64,000 nucleotides of DNA from Paralithodes platypus. Lineage: Eukaryota; Arthropoda; Malacostraca; Decapoda; Lithodidae. Below are positions 10,622 through 22,057 of this stretch, piece by piece. Location: positions 52,465,172-52,529,171 of the forward strand of contig CM064502.1 in assembly GCA_032716605.1 (NCBI GenBank), in the 5' to 3' direction. The position numbers and the translations under genes are program-made. Position 1 is the stretch's first letter. Each line of letters opens with the position of its first letter. The notes below the pieces were generated by a model. That model did no database searches. It was not told where the DNA came from and saw only the letters and a program-made list of their open reading frames with translations.

Positions 10622-10765
10622 CATTCTATATTTTTATGAATTTCACCACAACACCAAACACCTCCAATGAAATTAATGAAAGCATATATGTGATCCACCT
10701 GGATTCGAACCTGGGTTATCACACACAGATTTTAAACACTCTAACCATTATAACACCAGGACGGT
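10622..10765 (-). mobile_element. tRNA-derived SINE (family F)
   Basis: Minus-strand box A-like TGGTGTTATAATGGTTAG and box B-like GGTTCGAATCC at tRNA spacing, then GCTTTCATTAATTTCATTGG. It is the best preserved minus-strand member of the family. The body ends in AT-rich sequence near 10,622. Confidence 0.75.
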
Positions 10766-10848
10766 TTATGTAATGGGCAAAGAATGGGCTAGGGTGAGGG
10801 AAAGAGACTGTTCCATCATTACGCATCCATTGTTAACGTTAGTAGGGG

Positions 10849-10882
10849 CAAGGTTAAGAGATAGTTGTATCTCTTAACCTTG
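10849..10882. repeat. perfect 15-bp stem, 4-nt loop
   Basis: CAAGGTTAAGAGATA, loop GTTG, then its exact reverse complement. No coding or repeat context explains it. Confidence 0.8.
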
Positions 10883-12455
10883 AGTAGGGGGTTGAACAAA
10901 TCTGTAATTTCATATAACACATGGCCAGCTGTATACAGTATAGCCTATTACTGTTTCCAATACATTAGCATTGTGTGAATAGTCCCATACTCAAAATATG
11001 CAATGGTAGCAGAGCCTAGTGAGTGAGACTTTCGATAGGTGGGTTGATAGAGAGAAGTGTCTGAGATTAAGAGATAGGAAAACCGACAGTGGTGATGTGG
11101 TTTAGAGAAGTCAAAACTGCAACGATTCGATACAGCCTAACGCCATAGGTCGCTGAAGACAAGACTATGGACGAGCTGATTGCAACACTCGCCTGTGTCG
11201 TTGTCTCACTCGTCATCTGCAATAAGATATTCTCACTTCATTATGTTGAGCAATCGAATCTACAGGATATAAGCCTAGGTCCGGAGGTAGAATTGGAACA
11301 CAACAAATATAAATGGCAAAATCAAATTCGCAAGGTCAATTACTCTGTTCAGTGGGCCTGATTTCCTCTTCAGTCACGCGACAATTTCTAACTCAATTCA
11401 TTCTTCTGTCGGATGATATTGCTCAGCTTAGGAATGACCTAAAAAGCAAAAACGGAAAATCCTTTTCCATTGACATTTTGATCCCACATGTAATTCCTCA
11501 GATGTATACAATAATGTGGAGGTAGTTTGAGTAAAACAAAACCTGGAATATCAGATTGAAAGGGTTGGGTGAGGGATGGCCATACTGAGGACTAATGATG
11601 TGAAATATATATTGCAGTGGTGGCGAAGTAAGAGTAGATAATTTATAATGTAGTCGAAAACAAATTACCTCTGCCACTTGTAGAATGTTCTAAGTAGTAA
11701 AATCCAAGGGTATCGACGGATTAAATGCCTGAACAAATATATAATCTCGGTCACATTTTCCTCCCACATGATTCTCACAGTAGCTCAGTCTTTTTATATC
11801 TTGTCCCTTTGATTGCATGTGGCCGTTGTGAGCGTAATAAAACCGCCTAAAGTTAACCAGAGTATAAAATATGAAGACAAAGTTGTTCTGAAAGAAATAC
11901 AGGAGATATTTTTATTATTTTTTACTATGAAGCATGTGCAGTAATCTAAAATATGAAAATCAATATATATAATATGATCACAAATTAATATTTTATAAAA
12001 ACAAATAAAGGTTTATAGCATTGGCTTTGACTTCATTCAGGGTAAAGATGGGGGGGACTTTGACTTTTGACTTTACTACTATTAGTTATGGTATGGAATG
12101 TCTATCCTGTGCTATACATTATATTTATTAAAGTTATTAAAAATATATTGACATTTTTCCAACGTCATGGTTATTATTTGCATTTAAATGTATTTCCAAT
12201 TACATGTCTGTTTCAGGTATGATGGCTGAAATGTTTTATTACAATTAAAAGCATATATATTTTTAGAAATATTAGGTAAGCATTGAAACTTAATTAATGA
12301 AGAATTAAATATAATATGAAAAGCTAGTTATATACTTCAGTTTTACTTAGAGATTATAATTTGTTATAATGTTAAAGAAACCCGCACAGGATACACCATG
12401 TGCTCTATCATTGTGAACAGTGTTGTATGAAATGTTTAGCAATCATCTTCACACT
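10883..12455. other. no gene recognised; one small open frame
   Basis: A 64-codon frame at 11,167-11,361 (plus) starts MDELIATLACVVVSLVIC, a short hydrophobic N-terminus, then polar sequence. It is not in a recognised family, has no clear splice partners, and could be a remnant of a transposase or chance. The remainder is AT-rich without bounded repeats. Confidence 0.3.
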
Positions 12456-12810
12456 TTAAGGGGAGATGGGCCATTGTGCTGGTCCCCCTTCTTCCTCATG
12501 TTTAGCCCCATTGGTTTTCAAATTGTAAGTTCTTCCATTTTAAGACCTTTCGCCCCATTTCTTTGTCAATATTAAAACTTTTCGTGTCATTAAGGTGTCG
12601 ATTTTTTCCTGGCGAGCGATAGCGACCCAGTAATTTAACGGAAATCGACCTGGCCATTTTTCTATCGAGAAATGTATAAATTTATCGTGAAGGATGGTCT
12701 TGGGCGAGTTTTTTGTTTTGTTAAAGCTTGATGGAGGTCTATGGAGGAAACTAATAAAATAATAAAAACATGCATAAATGAGCAACTACAAACGACCCAT
12801 CTCCCCTTAA
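12456..12810. mobile_element. MITE-B copy 1
   Basis: TTAAGGGGAGATGGG at the left and CCCATCTCCCCTTAA at the right. MITE-B is a 325-375-bp fold-back that shares with MITE-C the inner stretch around GGCGAGCGATAGCGA and a TTTTTCTATCGA-type hairpin. Confidence 0.85.
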
Positions 12811-13069
12811 TGGTGGAGTCCGTAGATAACCGGTAAGTATCGTATTGATTATCGTCAAAATCGAGTCAAAGTTCTATCAATTTTTAAGAGTATTTTTGGA
12901 GGGGTGGGTAAATGGTTGTGGTAATATTAATTGTATGTGGGTTTAAGTTCTCTTGTTTTACATTCACAACATTGTGAATTTTACACTCGGGAATGTGTAC
13001 AATCTGTGATATAGTTATTAGGAAATGATAAGGTAAAACTAAATCAAGGAATCTAATCAATACTGTGAG

Positions 13070-13453
13070 TTAAGGGAGCCCACCTCGCTGTTTTTCTCTT
13101 ACTCCCTCTCTCTTTGGCTTGTATCCATTCGGCCCCATTCAGCTTACTGTTTTAAGACATTTACCCCCATCCAGGTGTCAATAATTTCCTGGCGAGCGGT
13201 AGCAGAGCCAGCATATATATATTTTTGTTTTGACAGCAAGCTAAATTTGTAAATTTTTCGATAAAAAAAAATCTCCGGCGAAGCCGGATTTCTCCATGCA
13301 ATGCTGGCTCGCTATCGCTTGCCAGGAAGAAATCGACACTTGGATGGGGATAAACGTCTTAAAACAGTTGGCTGAATGAGGCCGAATGGATACAAGCCAG
13401 GGAAAGAGATGACAGGAGAGAAAGATAAACAAAAGGCCGGTGACCCCCCTTAA
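13070..13453. mobile_element. MITE-C copy 2
   Basis: TTAAGGGAGCCCACCTCGC at the left, GGTGACCCCCCTTAA at the right. The centre contains AAGCCGGATTTCTCCATGCA and the CTGGCTCGCTATCGCT arm. Confidence 0.85.
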
Positions 13454-14268
13454 TGGCTAAGAAACAAAAAATACATAATAATGAGATAATAAAGACATAA
13501 TTAAGCTGAAGGAGGGAAGGTTCTCAGTCAATTAAAATCGGTGAAATAGAAGAATAACGTGACATCAAATGGGTATCCTCAAACTGACCAAGATGACGTT
13601 CATGAGCTCAATTACATATATGGTCGAAGTTATAAAATGTTCTCCAAATTATCAGATAAATTGGATGCCATGGAAAATATTGGCTTTAGTTATTGACTCG
13701 AGCATGTAAGTATACACAAAAATAATAATTAGATGAATAAAACAATATGCAATTATAATCATTATTAACCATAATTAAATAAAAATCGTTATAACCTATA
13801 GCTATAAAGAAAGTTTTTTAGAATGTAGGGATAGGCACCATATCAAAAATTTAAGAAATCGGTAAGCAAACGGGAAAAACAAAAACTGAGAATAGGAGAG
13901 ACACGAGTTTTTAAGATCAGAAGCAAACTATAACAAATAACAAATGCAATATCACAAAATCAGAAAGAAACTTAGGAAGATTTTAAAAAATATATAGAAA
14001 TAACAGAACGAGGAATACATTAGCAACAGGAATTATGTGAGGAATAATGACTACAACAAATTCGAAAGAAGAGTCACAAGCAATGGAACCCAAATGAACA
14101 AAACAGGAAGTTAAACGTGGGTTAATATAATTATATGAAACAGGAAAAAGGTGGGGATTTCAAAGATATAAAAAAGCGAAAGAGGGATAAGTACCATAGT
14201 GCATAATAAACGAATCAGGAAAACAAAAATTGAGACAAAATGAGAAACTGTGATGTTAAGATTAAAGA
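13454..14268. other. AT-rich sequence, nothing recognised
   Basis: Poly-purine and AT-rich; only short, low-complexity open frames. Confidence 0.4.
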
Positions 14269-14429
14269 TTAAATAATAAACTGAAATATGAATAAACGCA
14301 ACATTATAAAAATATAAACGCAAGAAGAATACAAGGAGAAAATAGGAGAGAAGTGATAATTAACGACTAGAAGGAAAGGGAAAGATAGAAGAATACAAGA
14401 AACGAAATGAACGAAACAAGAAGAAAACG

Positions 14430-14640
14430 AAAAGAAAATAGGAAAGAGTCGAAGGGGAAACTCCGCCAGCCAGCTCAGCCCGTCAACACCAACTCGCGCG
14501 GAAACCAATTTTTGGGTGAATTCGTAGCGCCGGGTGTTTGTAGTGTAAACCAAAGCTCGGGAAACACACACAAACAGATGTTCAATAAGACACGAGACGA
14601 CTGCCGCTACCACCAGAGATCTGTAAGAATACCGAACTTG
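14430..14640 (-). other. GC-richer exon-like block, orientation uncertain
   Basis: A block of clearly higher GC than its flanks, not part of any repeat seen here. On the minus strand an acceptor-like GTATTCTTACAG ends at 14,621 and the frame beyond it is open (begins SLVVAAVVSCLIEHLFVCV, hydrophobic), but no good donor follows. On the plus strand the same position reads as a donor (ATCTGTAAGAAT). Either a small exon, a 5' UTR exon or a conserved non-coding element. I do not recognise the peptide. Confidence 0.25.
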
Positions 14641-14685
14641 GACAACTTAACTTAAGGATTTCAATTTGAGAGAGATTCGTTAATC

Positions 14686-14961
14686 TTAATGCAGAACACT
14701 ATACTGCAGTGTTTCGTCTTATTCTGGCTATTATTAAACAATTATATTTGCAACCTTTAAGTGCAATAAGCCATGACGCAATGTTTTTTTGCTATCATTT
14801 GACGATTTTGTTCAGATTGGGTAGGATCTGTGCGGGGGAAAGGGTCATTAAAAGATTGCATTTATAATTTGTATTAATAGGTATCCGTCCAAGATTGTAT
14901 GAAATTGTCTAGTGCTAGGAAAAATACAATGGAAAAGACGCCATGATACTGAAAGGGTTAA
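14686..14961. mobile_element. MITE-A copy 3, diverged
   Basis: Left end TTAATGCAGAACACT is eroded, right end GAAAGGGTTAA is typical. Family core CTGGCTATTATTAAAC and TTGACGATTTTGTTCAG are present. Longer than other copies by about 60 bp. Confidence 0.6.
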
Positions 14962-15159
14962 GCAATCCTCATTGTATGTATACGCATTTTATGTATAGCA
15001 TTCTGAGTAGATGCTTTTGTCCAGCTTAAAAACATGTATATGTTTATTTATTTTTGTCCGCAGTTTTTACTTCTTGTATTTAATATAGCATAAATTATCG
15101 TACTGAAAAAGGTTGAACACTATTAGAGTAACACTCTTTGCTTTCATTGACCAAACATG

Positions 15160-15374
15160 TACGGTCACGCTAATAAGTCATGTTCCAGCTGTCATTACGT
15201 TTGGCTTGCTCTGTGCTGTATTAATGTCTGTCCGATGTTGAATAGCGTGGGCAAGTGTAGGAAAATGTTTGTATATTTCACTCGATATGAAGAAATGAAG
15301 CTTAGATATTACTGATACCAATTATTGATCAAAACATACTTGGTGCCGAGACATCACTTATTAGCGCGATTGTA
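15160..15374. mobile_element. Tc1/mariner-like MITE, copy 1
   Basis: TA, then CGGTCACGCTAATAAGT, a non-coding body, then the inverted end ACTTATTAGCGCGATTG and TA. The TA flank and terminal motif fit Tc1/mariner MITEs. Near-identical copies are at 25,756 and 57,820. Confidence 0.85.
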
Positions 15375-16057
15375 CTTATCATTTGTTTGCGTAAAGGAAC
15401 TAGGTGATAAACAGTTATTCATAGACTAACACAGATATAATTTTGTACATGAAATTGATAAAGTTCTTCTTTCATGATCAAATAGTAGGACCGTCATATT
15501 ATTTTGTAGTACGTACAGTTTTGGTAACAAGATCATTTTTCACATGGCTTCAAGAGTTATTATTATCTTCAATGTTGTCCAATCAAACATATGTACATAC
15601 AAATATATCCGTGTTAATCCGGCCAATTAGGTGACGACTTATTATATCTTCCTCCAAATTATTATTTCATCTGATTTAAAACATAAAATATATTAATATT
15701 AAAATAGTTAATTTATATTACATGTATTATAGGATATATATATATATGCGTTTACAAAGTTAATATAGTCATCAAGAGGTAAATAGCATAACAGAAAGCA
15801 TATATTCCGATTGAAAGAGTTAAACCTATGAAATTTAATTTACAAAGGCGATGTAAACTAGAGTAAGACTGAGATAACTTAGTAGGGTGCATAATTCCGC
15901 CGACGCTGGCTGTGTGTTTTACTAATAATATCATAGGCATAAATTGCTCCGGTCTATATGATCTGTGCCCCATGAATATTCTTTCCTCTCACTTAAACAG
16001 TAGGCTACCATAGTGCGGTTGGGAATATGAACATGATGGCGTGTGCATAAACCTTTA
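15375..16057. other. unique-looking AT-rich sequence
   Basis: No gene, RNA or repeat boundary supported. Confidence 0.4.
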
Positions 16058-16500
16058 ACCGTCCTGGTGGTGTAATGGTTAAGGTGGCAAAAATATGTGT
16101 GTGATAACCCGGGTTCGAATCCCGGTGGATCATATATACTTTAATTAATTTCATTGGGGGTGTGGTGGTGAGATTAATAAAAATAATATTCCAGGATATG
16201 ATCCAGATCACCTTATAAATTAAACAACTTCTTCCTTTGGGCATATCTTATTTGCCTACCAAATTTTGTGAACATTGGTTCATATCGCATATCCTATTTG
16301 CCCACCAAAATAGTGTGCAAAGCTCCAGATCGCTTCCTAAACTGAATCACTTCATCCGTTGCGCATATCCTATCTGACCAGAAAATTTCATGAACATCGG
16401 TTTATAGCTTTGTGAGATATCTTATTTACAAACAGACAGACAGAGAGACAGACAGGCAAACGGAGGCGAAAACAAAACCTTCGTCCAACTACGCTGGTGG
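16058..16500 (+). mobile_element. tRNA-derived SINE (family F) with duplicated tail domain
   Basis: Head 16,061-16,133: box A-like TGGTGTAATGGTTAAGG and box B-like GGGTTCGAATCCCGG, the best tRNA-like match of this family. Behind it two diverged tandem copies (about 16,200-16,320 and 16,320-16,440) of a unit with TTTTGTGAACATTGGTTCAT-type sequence, then a CAGACAGACAGAG run. A tail of this ATGAACATCGG/ACAGACAGAC type is widespread in metazoan LINE and SINE 3' ends. Confidence 0.7.
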
Positions 16501-17576
16501 AGGAAAAAATAAATTGTCCGAACTCTGTATACTGAAGTGCCTGTAGGTGGTGCCACCAATACCCTCCTGCCTGGGCACTGCGGGGCTCAAAGTTACGAGG
16601 TGTTTGGTTAGCGATACTTGGAAGGTTGTTCATGTGGCTGAGCTGTCTGTACGGTCGTGTTTGGAAGACTGAAATAGGAGGAGGGAAATCATACAGTATA
16701 GTGTACTGTACTGTTTATAGCCTACAGTATGAATGTACATATACAAGTACAGAGAGATAGAGAAAAGGGGATGTGAACAAGAAAATACGCACATATGCGG
16801 TATAGCCTATAGAGAAATACAATATATCTAGGATCTATCCTTAGATTTCCACGATAACTCAAAGGATTAAAAGATGAAGTTAACATTATATGAGGCCTTC
16901 AAGTCAAAACAAGTAAGTAATTATAAACTGTATACATTCGTCTGCAGGCTACCGTATACAGCTATCAATCTAAATATATTCCATAGCCTTGGATATAGTG
17001 AATGTGAGCGAAGGCATAGTGCTATACTCGCCGGGATTCGAATAAACCAAGAAGCAGAAACTGATGACATATTACACGAATAATGCAACACTTGATTTCG
17101 ATAACCCAAGCCAAGATAGCTTAGTTCTATGTCGTAACCTCTTCGGGGCATAAGGGCAGATTGCGTTTACTAGATCAAATAATTATACCATGTATTCATT
17201 AGGGTACAGAGGAGGAGTAACGTGTAATCATAATCAAACTAATTACCTATGATTTTTTTTTTTTTTTAAAAGACCTCCGTCTACGTATTGTGAAAAACCT
17301 GTTATCCTCCGGCAAATTGTGGGGTTGAGTGAGTGAAGGGGGGGACAGTGAATGAAGGAGGATGCATGTTTTTCATAATACGTGTTGCTAGCCCCAAACG
17401 CGCGAGCAACTGTGGCTTTCAACCATCCGACACATCCCCTTTTATTTATGTGCATCACACATGTTACATACAAATAAAGTTTATGTTTTGTTTTACCCTA
17501 CTGTGGAAAGACTACGGATACACCACTCCTGCCCGGGCCTCACACAGTGGCATGACCCAGTCCTGTTGAACTGAGC

Positions 17577-19643
17577 TCATGACGCTGGTGGCATTGCCCG
17601 GAGGATAGCCATCCCTAGTCTTTGCTTGAGCCAGAGGGTTTCCCGGGGTTCTCCTGAAACTTCTCTGATTTTACGGCCTATTTCATTCACCATCTTAAGG
17701 GTGGTAGGGCCGAAGACTCCTGAAGTTTCGAATGCCAGGGGCTCGAACTGATGATTTCTGGCGATGGCTTGATATTTTTCTCGCTTTTTATTTTCTGCTA
17801 TCCGGGCGGCTTCACCTGCTTCGTCGGCGTTTCTGGCGATGTTGGTTGTGGAGAAAGTGTCAACACATGTGGCATCCCACACGAGGCACCGGCCATTCTT
17901 GTAAGGGAAAGTGGTCATCCCATCTGGCCGTTTGCCGTCTAATCTGTGAAGTCCATGTGGTTCGAGGATTGATGCACGGTTAGCACTCTGCAGGGCCCGT
18001 TTTATGACATCATTTAGTGCAGAGTGTCTTGGCAGGCGGCCTGCGTTGTATTTACATGACAAGGCATGGTGACCTTGAGCATCCATCCACCCACCACACT
18101 TGCAAGTGTGTGGGTGACAAACTGCCGCACCCACTCTGAGCGCGATGGCAACCCGGAGCGCTTCAGCATCCAAGTGAGTTCCAAGAGGTGGGATGGGGAT
18201 GGCGTGTAACCACAAGCCACTCTCCGAACGGGCGGCTGCCTGGAGGCGTGCTTTTGCAACCTGGTCTGCATTGGTTAGGAGATTTTCTTGAGTTTTCTTC
18301 GCCGAGATGGTATCCCACGCTTTCTGCTTGCTCCTGGAGGTACCCTGAGGCTCATCCTCTACTCCTGTACTTCCCTTCCAGGTGTTAATCGCTGCTGTTA
18401 CGTCCTCATTAAGTGTCATTCCGGGTTGAGAAGAAAGGATGGACAATACGAGGTCGTTGGTCGCGATGAGGGAAGAGATAAAGGCTGGGGAGGCAATATC
18501 CGAGGCTCTCCGTATGCCCAAGCCCCCAAGGCGGACAGGAAGGGTGGCTTGTGTCCAGGCCCGTTCTTTAAATTCCACGTTGGTGATGCTGGTCACTGCT
18601 TCTCGGATTATGCTGTCTAATTCTTGGAGGCCACCATTGTTCGTGTAGGTCATCGATGTGCGCAGGAGGTATTGGATTTTTGGGATGGAGAAACAGTTCT
18701 TGAGCAGGGCCAGAGCTGAGTGGGCATCGATGTGTATCAGGCGACTCACGAGACATTGAAGCTCCTCCTTTTTAACTTGAAGTGCTGGTGGGATTGCTGC
18801 CAGAGTTAGTGGGGAACCTAATAGGGTTTGCTGGTGCTCCTGAAGGATCTTTACATCTGGCAATATGTTTCGAAACAGGGCCTGAGTCTCTTCTCCTTGT
18901 TCACGTGTGTGGTTGAGGAGGACAAGTTCACATTTGGTGTCATTTATCACTAGCCCGGCCTGGCCGAGGTCAGTTACGATGTTATTTAGGTCGGTTAGAA
19001 CGTTCTCTACTGACCCACCCAAGGTTGCATCGTCCAGGTACCATACATTCAGTTCTGACCTTACTTTGTTAGCTGCTGCATCCACCCCTATTGAGAAAAG
19101 AGCAGGACCACCTGGATCTCCCTGTTGTAACCCGGTCGCTGATGGGATTACCGTCTCGCCAAAAATCAGGATTGAAGGTTTGGAATAAGCCTGCCAAAGT
19201 AGGGGGTACAGAGTGGGGATGTGTTCTTGAGCTGCACGGAGGAAGACATCCCTGCGAATGCTGTTGAATGCGTTCCGCATGTCAATCTTTAGAAGCACTC
19301 GTTTTTCTTGGGCTTGGCTGAGGTAGGTGCGGGTTGCGTGTACAGCAGCTTCACACCCCCCTGGAGTTCCGAAACCTAGTTGAACTGGTCTTAAGTGTTG
19401 ACCTAGGCCATTCGAGAGTGGTTTCAAACCCACCTTTGTGGCAAGGCGGCGGAAGGTGTTCCCTACTGCTATTGGGCGCACACCGCCATCTTTTTTTGCC
19501 AGTGCACAGAGTGATGCCCCAAAAAATAGGGGTGTGGCACAGTCGGGTACTTCCCTTCTTAAAACCATGTTGATGAATTTGGTGAGGGTTTCCAAGAGTG
19601 CCTCCCCAGCAGCTCCTGATCCCTGACCCAATAGGCCTTTGAG
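17577..19643 (-). pseudogene. C-terminal part: reverse transcriptase and restriction-like endonuclease
   Basis: Continues the element in a frame shifted by one base. Numbering from the TTG at 19,631 (not a real start): KIDMRNAF with catalytic Asp at 117, GLQQGDP at 167-173, YLDD at 198-201, then thumb. A zinc knuckle C510, C512, H521 or H522, C526 precedes RPD (568-570), WDAT (585-588) and a K-rich KKREK (614-618), the order of a PD-(D/E)xK restriction-like endonuclease as in R2/CRE-type LINEs. The frame stays open for 684 codons to TGA at 17,577. Such proteins nick target DNA and reverse-transcribe their RNA onto it. The apparent one-base loss makes this copy non-autonomous. Confidence 0.85.
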
Positions 19644-20551
19644 GTGGCTGGTCGGATACCATCTGGGCCCGCGGCTGAGCCTGTTGGGAATGAAGTCACT
19701 GCGGCAACCACCTGCTCCTTCGTGACAACTAAAGGTTGGGGCATCTGGTCATTTGGGGCAGGGGGGAGGATTAGGTCCCTAGGTGTAGGTGGGTGCTTTT
19801 CTTGTAGGGCTTCAACAACTTCGGTGCCTTGACCAGCAAAACCTTCTGAAGAGGACAACAGTCTGACGGCCCCTTTGATGTCACTATCCGCCAGCTTCGC
19901 TGCGACCCTCTTACGTAGCTGTTCAGCCTCTTCCTCTTCCTTGTCGTGGTGCTTCTGGGCCCTGTTTGGTTGCTGTTCGGGGGTTTCCACCAGTTTGTTT
20001 CCATCCATATACTGTGCTACTTGACGTTTCACTCTGGTGGCTAGTGAAACCTGAAGATGGTCTTGTATGTTGGTTCTGGGTGGTTTTCGAAGGGCCCCAT
20101 AGGAGAAACCCAGGAGCCGTGCCCATGCGAGGGGTGTCTTGAGCTGTAGGGCCTGCTTTATGATGGTTGTAAGGGCCTCCGCCACTTGGATTCTGGCTCC
20201 TTTAGGTACCCGGGCAAGGACCTGGATCCGCGCTTTCCATTTGGTCACAAGTTGGGTCAAGTTGGCGACCAGTGTTGCCGGTGTTGCCCCGGTTGGCTCT
20301 GCAGTGGGCCCTGGGCATGCGAGACATTTCCAGTTTGGTTGTTCTCCTGATGTTTTCTTTGTCAGCTTAGCACAAGATAAATGAATAGATCTAAGACAGC
20401 CGGAACATTTTCGCGAATTCTTTCTTGCATTGGTTATTCCGCACTTAAAACACTTAGTATCTGCTAGGCCATAGTCTTCCAAGATTATCCGTTCCTCTGC
20501 CTCTACCATGCCGTCCTCTTGATCTTCCCGTGGTGCTTCCATCTCTACCAT
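19642..20551 (-). pseudogene. N-terminal part of retrotransposon protein: PHD-type zinc finger and RT start
   Basis: About 303 codons from ATG at 20,551 to the frame break. Residues 34-79 show C34-x2-C37, C49-x2-C52, H57-x2-C60 and C76-x2-C79 with W74 two residues before C76, the C4HC3 PHD spacing. In other proteins PHD fingers read histone tails or act as protein contacts. A basic helical middle follows, then PTGSAAGPDGIRP (about 289-301), the N-terminal RT motif. Beyond the break the frame runs 27 more codons into non-homologous residues. The start is the first ATG after an in-frame TGA. R2-type elements usually carry CCHH fingers and a Myb motif here, so a PHD finger is unusual as far as I know. 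Confidence 0.8.
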
Positions 20552-20600
20552 GTCTCCCTTGTTTCAGAAACCCCAGGAAATCTCTCCTGGCACATATCTA

Positions 20601-20650
20601 GATTATTGCTGTTGTTATTAATGTATAATTGGCTGGATGCATAAAAATTC
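20601..20650. other. flank between retrotransposon 5' side and poly(A) unit
   Basis: AT-rich, may be 5' UTR of the element or pre-insertion sequence. Confidence 0.3.
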
Positions 20651-20681
20651 ACTTATCATAGTCAACCTTTCTGATGGGAAA

Positions 20682-20722
<41 letters not shown>

Positions 20723-20747
20723 CATATCATAGTCAACCTTTCTGATG
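20651..20747 (+). repeat. poly(A) run bracketed by 25-bp direct repeat
   Basis: TATCATAGTCAACCTTTCTG and five further matching bases occur at about 20,653 and 20,723, with a roughly 33-base A run between them. The layout is that of a target duplication around a retro-insert that consists of almost nothing but its tail. Alternatives: slippage, or a tandem duplication with an expanded A-tract. Confidence 0.75.
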
Positions 20748-20749
20748 GG

Positions 20750-21269
20750 CAATTGGCCTGCTTCTCCTAAAGCTAAGTGGTTAAATGTATAAATCCTCGG
20801 CATTGGGCACCGGTACAACTAAAAGATCTAACTGATTGAAGGGAAGCACGTCAATTATATCCTATGATTACTTACACTGGCGACGCCACCCTGATGTTGA
20901 GTATTAATAAATGCTTAGGATATTAATAATGCTGTCAACATCAAGATAGGGAGAGAGCCAGAGAGTGAGCGAGAGCCAGGATCTGAGTGGGTAACCGAAT
21001 CTAGGGCAGCAGTTATGGAAAAATGCTTAAATTGTACAAAATGTTAAGAGAGAGAGAGAGCAGGGGCGGGGGCGAGGGAGAAAGAAAGCGAGCTGGAGAG
21101 GGGGCTGGCCTGGTTGGGTATGAAAGATATTAGAGAAAAACAAATAACTAAAATGATAAAAAGCGATCTGAAGTTATAGAAAACCAAAAAATAATAACAA
21201 TGAGACGGTTAAGTGCGGTGATTGAAAGTGGATGGAAAGATGTTAAGGATAAAAAGGAGAGAGAGAGAG

Positions 21270-21271
<2 letters not shown>
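20750..21271. other. no gene; purine-rich patches
   Basis: Several GAGA-rich patches (for example 20,945-21,115). Nothing else supported. Confidence 0.4.

Positions 21272-21311
<40 letters not shown>
21272..21311. repeat. (AT)n microsatellite
   Basis: Preceded by a short (GA)n run at 21,257-21,272. Confidence 0.9.
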
Positions 21312-21315
<4 letters not shown>

Positions 21316-22057
21316 ATGGACTTTATAGCAAGTACTTCATAATGGTTAGAATTGTTTGAGAAGTTGAAAGACCGAGGGTCAGGTCCTTGGGGTAGGTGGA
21401 AGATAAGGCCTATGGTGGGGAACCATAAGGGTGAAACTGCCTGCCCTATAAACGGTTACTTCACTCACCTTGTGGTTACTGCTGGAGGTTTATGGTGCCT
21501 GGGCAGGGCTGGGCTAGTGCCTGACGGCTCCTTGTCCCTTCACTGATACTGGTAATAACACTCAAGATTAAACTAAATATGCTTTGTGGGCGATGTTTAA
21601 ACAAGAAACCACGTTCTGTTTACTATGTGCCGAAACACCGTATCATCGCCGATCTTCTGGTACGTATATGGGTCACTTAGCCCCACGATACCCCTCCGAA
21701 AATCCCCTCTTTTGAGGAGCTCAACCGACCCGTGTGCTCTCACTGTGCTCTCACTCACTCATCTATGAATTATTGTAGTCAATTTGAGTTACACAATGGG
21801 TTTTGTTGAAATCGGGACCTACATGTGTTATTCAGTACTTAGCTCAGTCAATATGGGCAATTGATTTAGCGTTCGTACAGCGAAGACAACTCCACACTGC
21901 TAACGTCAAGAGCTAGATAAGTTTATATTTGGTTCGATGTGGTGCCGTCTTTTACGCCGTGCACTCCTTTGATTTGACAGGGATAGGGCGTACTCTTGTT
22001 ACAGGGACTTTACTGGACAAGTAATGACGGAAACTATTAACAATTCTATCAGTTATG
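21312..22057. other. unique-looking sequence, nothing recognised
   Basis: A GC-richer patch at 21,370-21,540 has an open 64-codon frame without family resemblance or splice signals. Confidence 0.35.

Larger units (their letters stand above)
17253..20600 (-). mobile_element. non-LTR retrotransposon, PHD finger - RT - restriction-like endonuclease
   Basis: Nearly complete element read on the minus strand. Protein-coding part is 20,551-17,577, 3' UTR is 17,576-17,268, and a poly(A) tail shows as 15 T at 17,253-17,267 on plus. The 3' end is confirmed by a second, truncated copy at 32,855-32,906 that matches the last 47 bases with three changes and then has its own A-run. The 5' end is not certain. 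An in-frame TGA lies 15 nt before the start ATG, and a short hairpin CCAGGA/TCCTGG sits at about 20,570-20,590. CCTATGATT occurs at 17,247 and 20,861, a weak candidate target duplication that would move the 5' end to 20,860. Confidence 0.85.

Noticed and set aside
11167..11361. 64-codon ORF MDELIATLACVVVSLVIC as a transposase N-terminus
   Set aside because: Resemblance is only a short hydrophobic start; no catalytic motifs or element ends nearby.
16061..16133. tRNA gene candidate
   Set aside because: Same reasoning: head of SINE family F, with several diverged copies carrying the same body.
17577..19631. 684-codon ORF as an intact gene starting at 19,631
   Set aside because: The first codon is TTG and RT homology continues upstream in another frame; it is the downstream half of a broken retrotransposon ORF.
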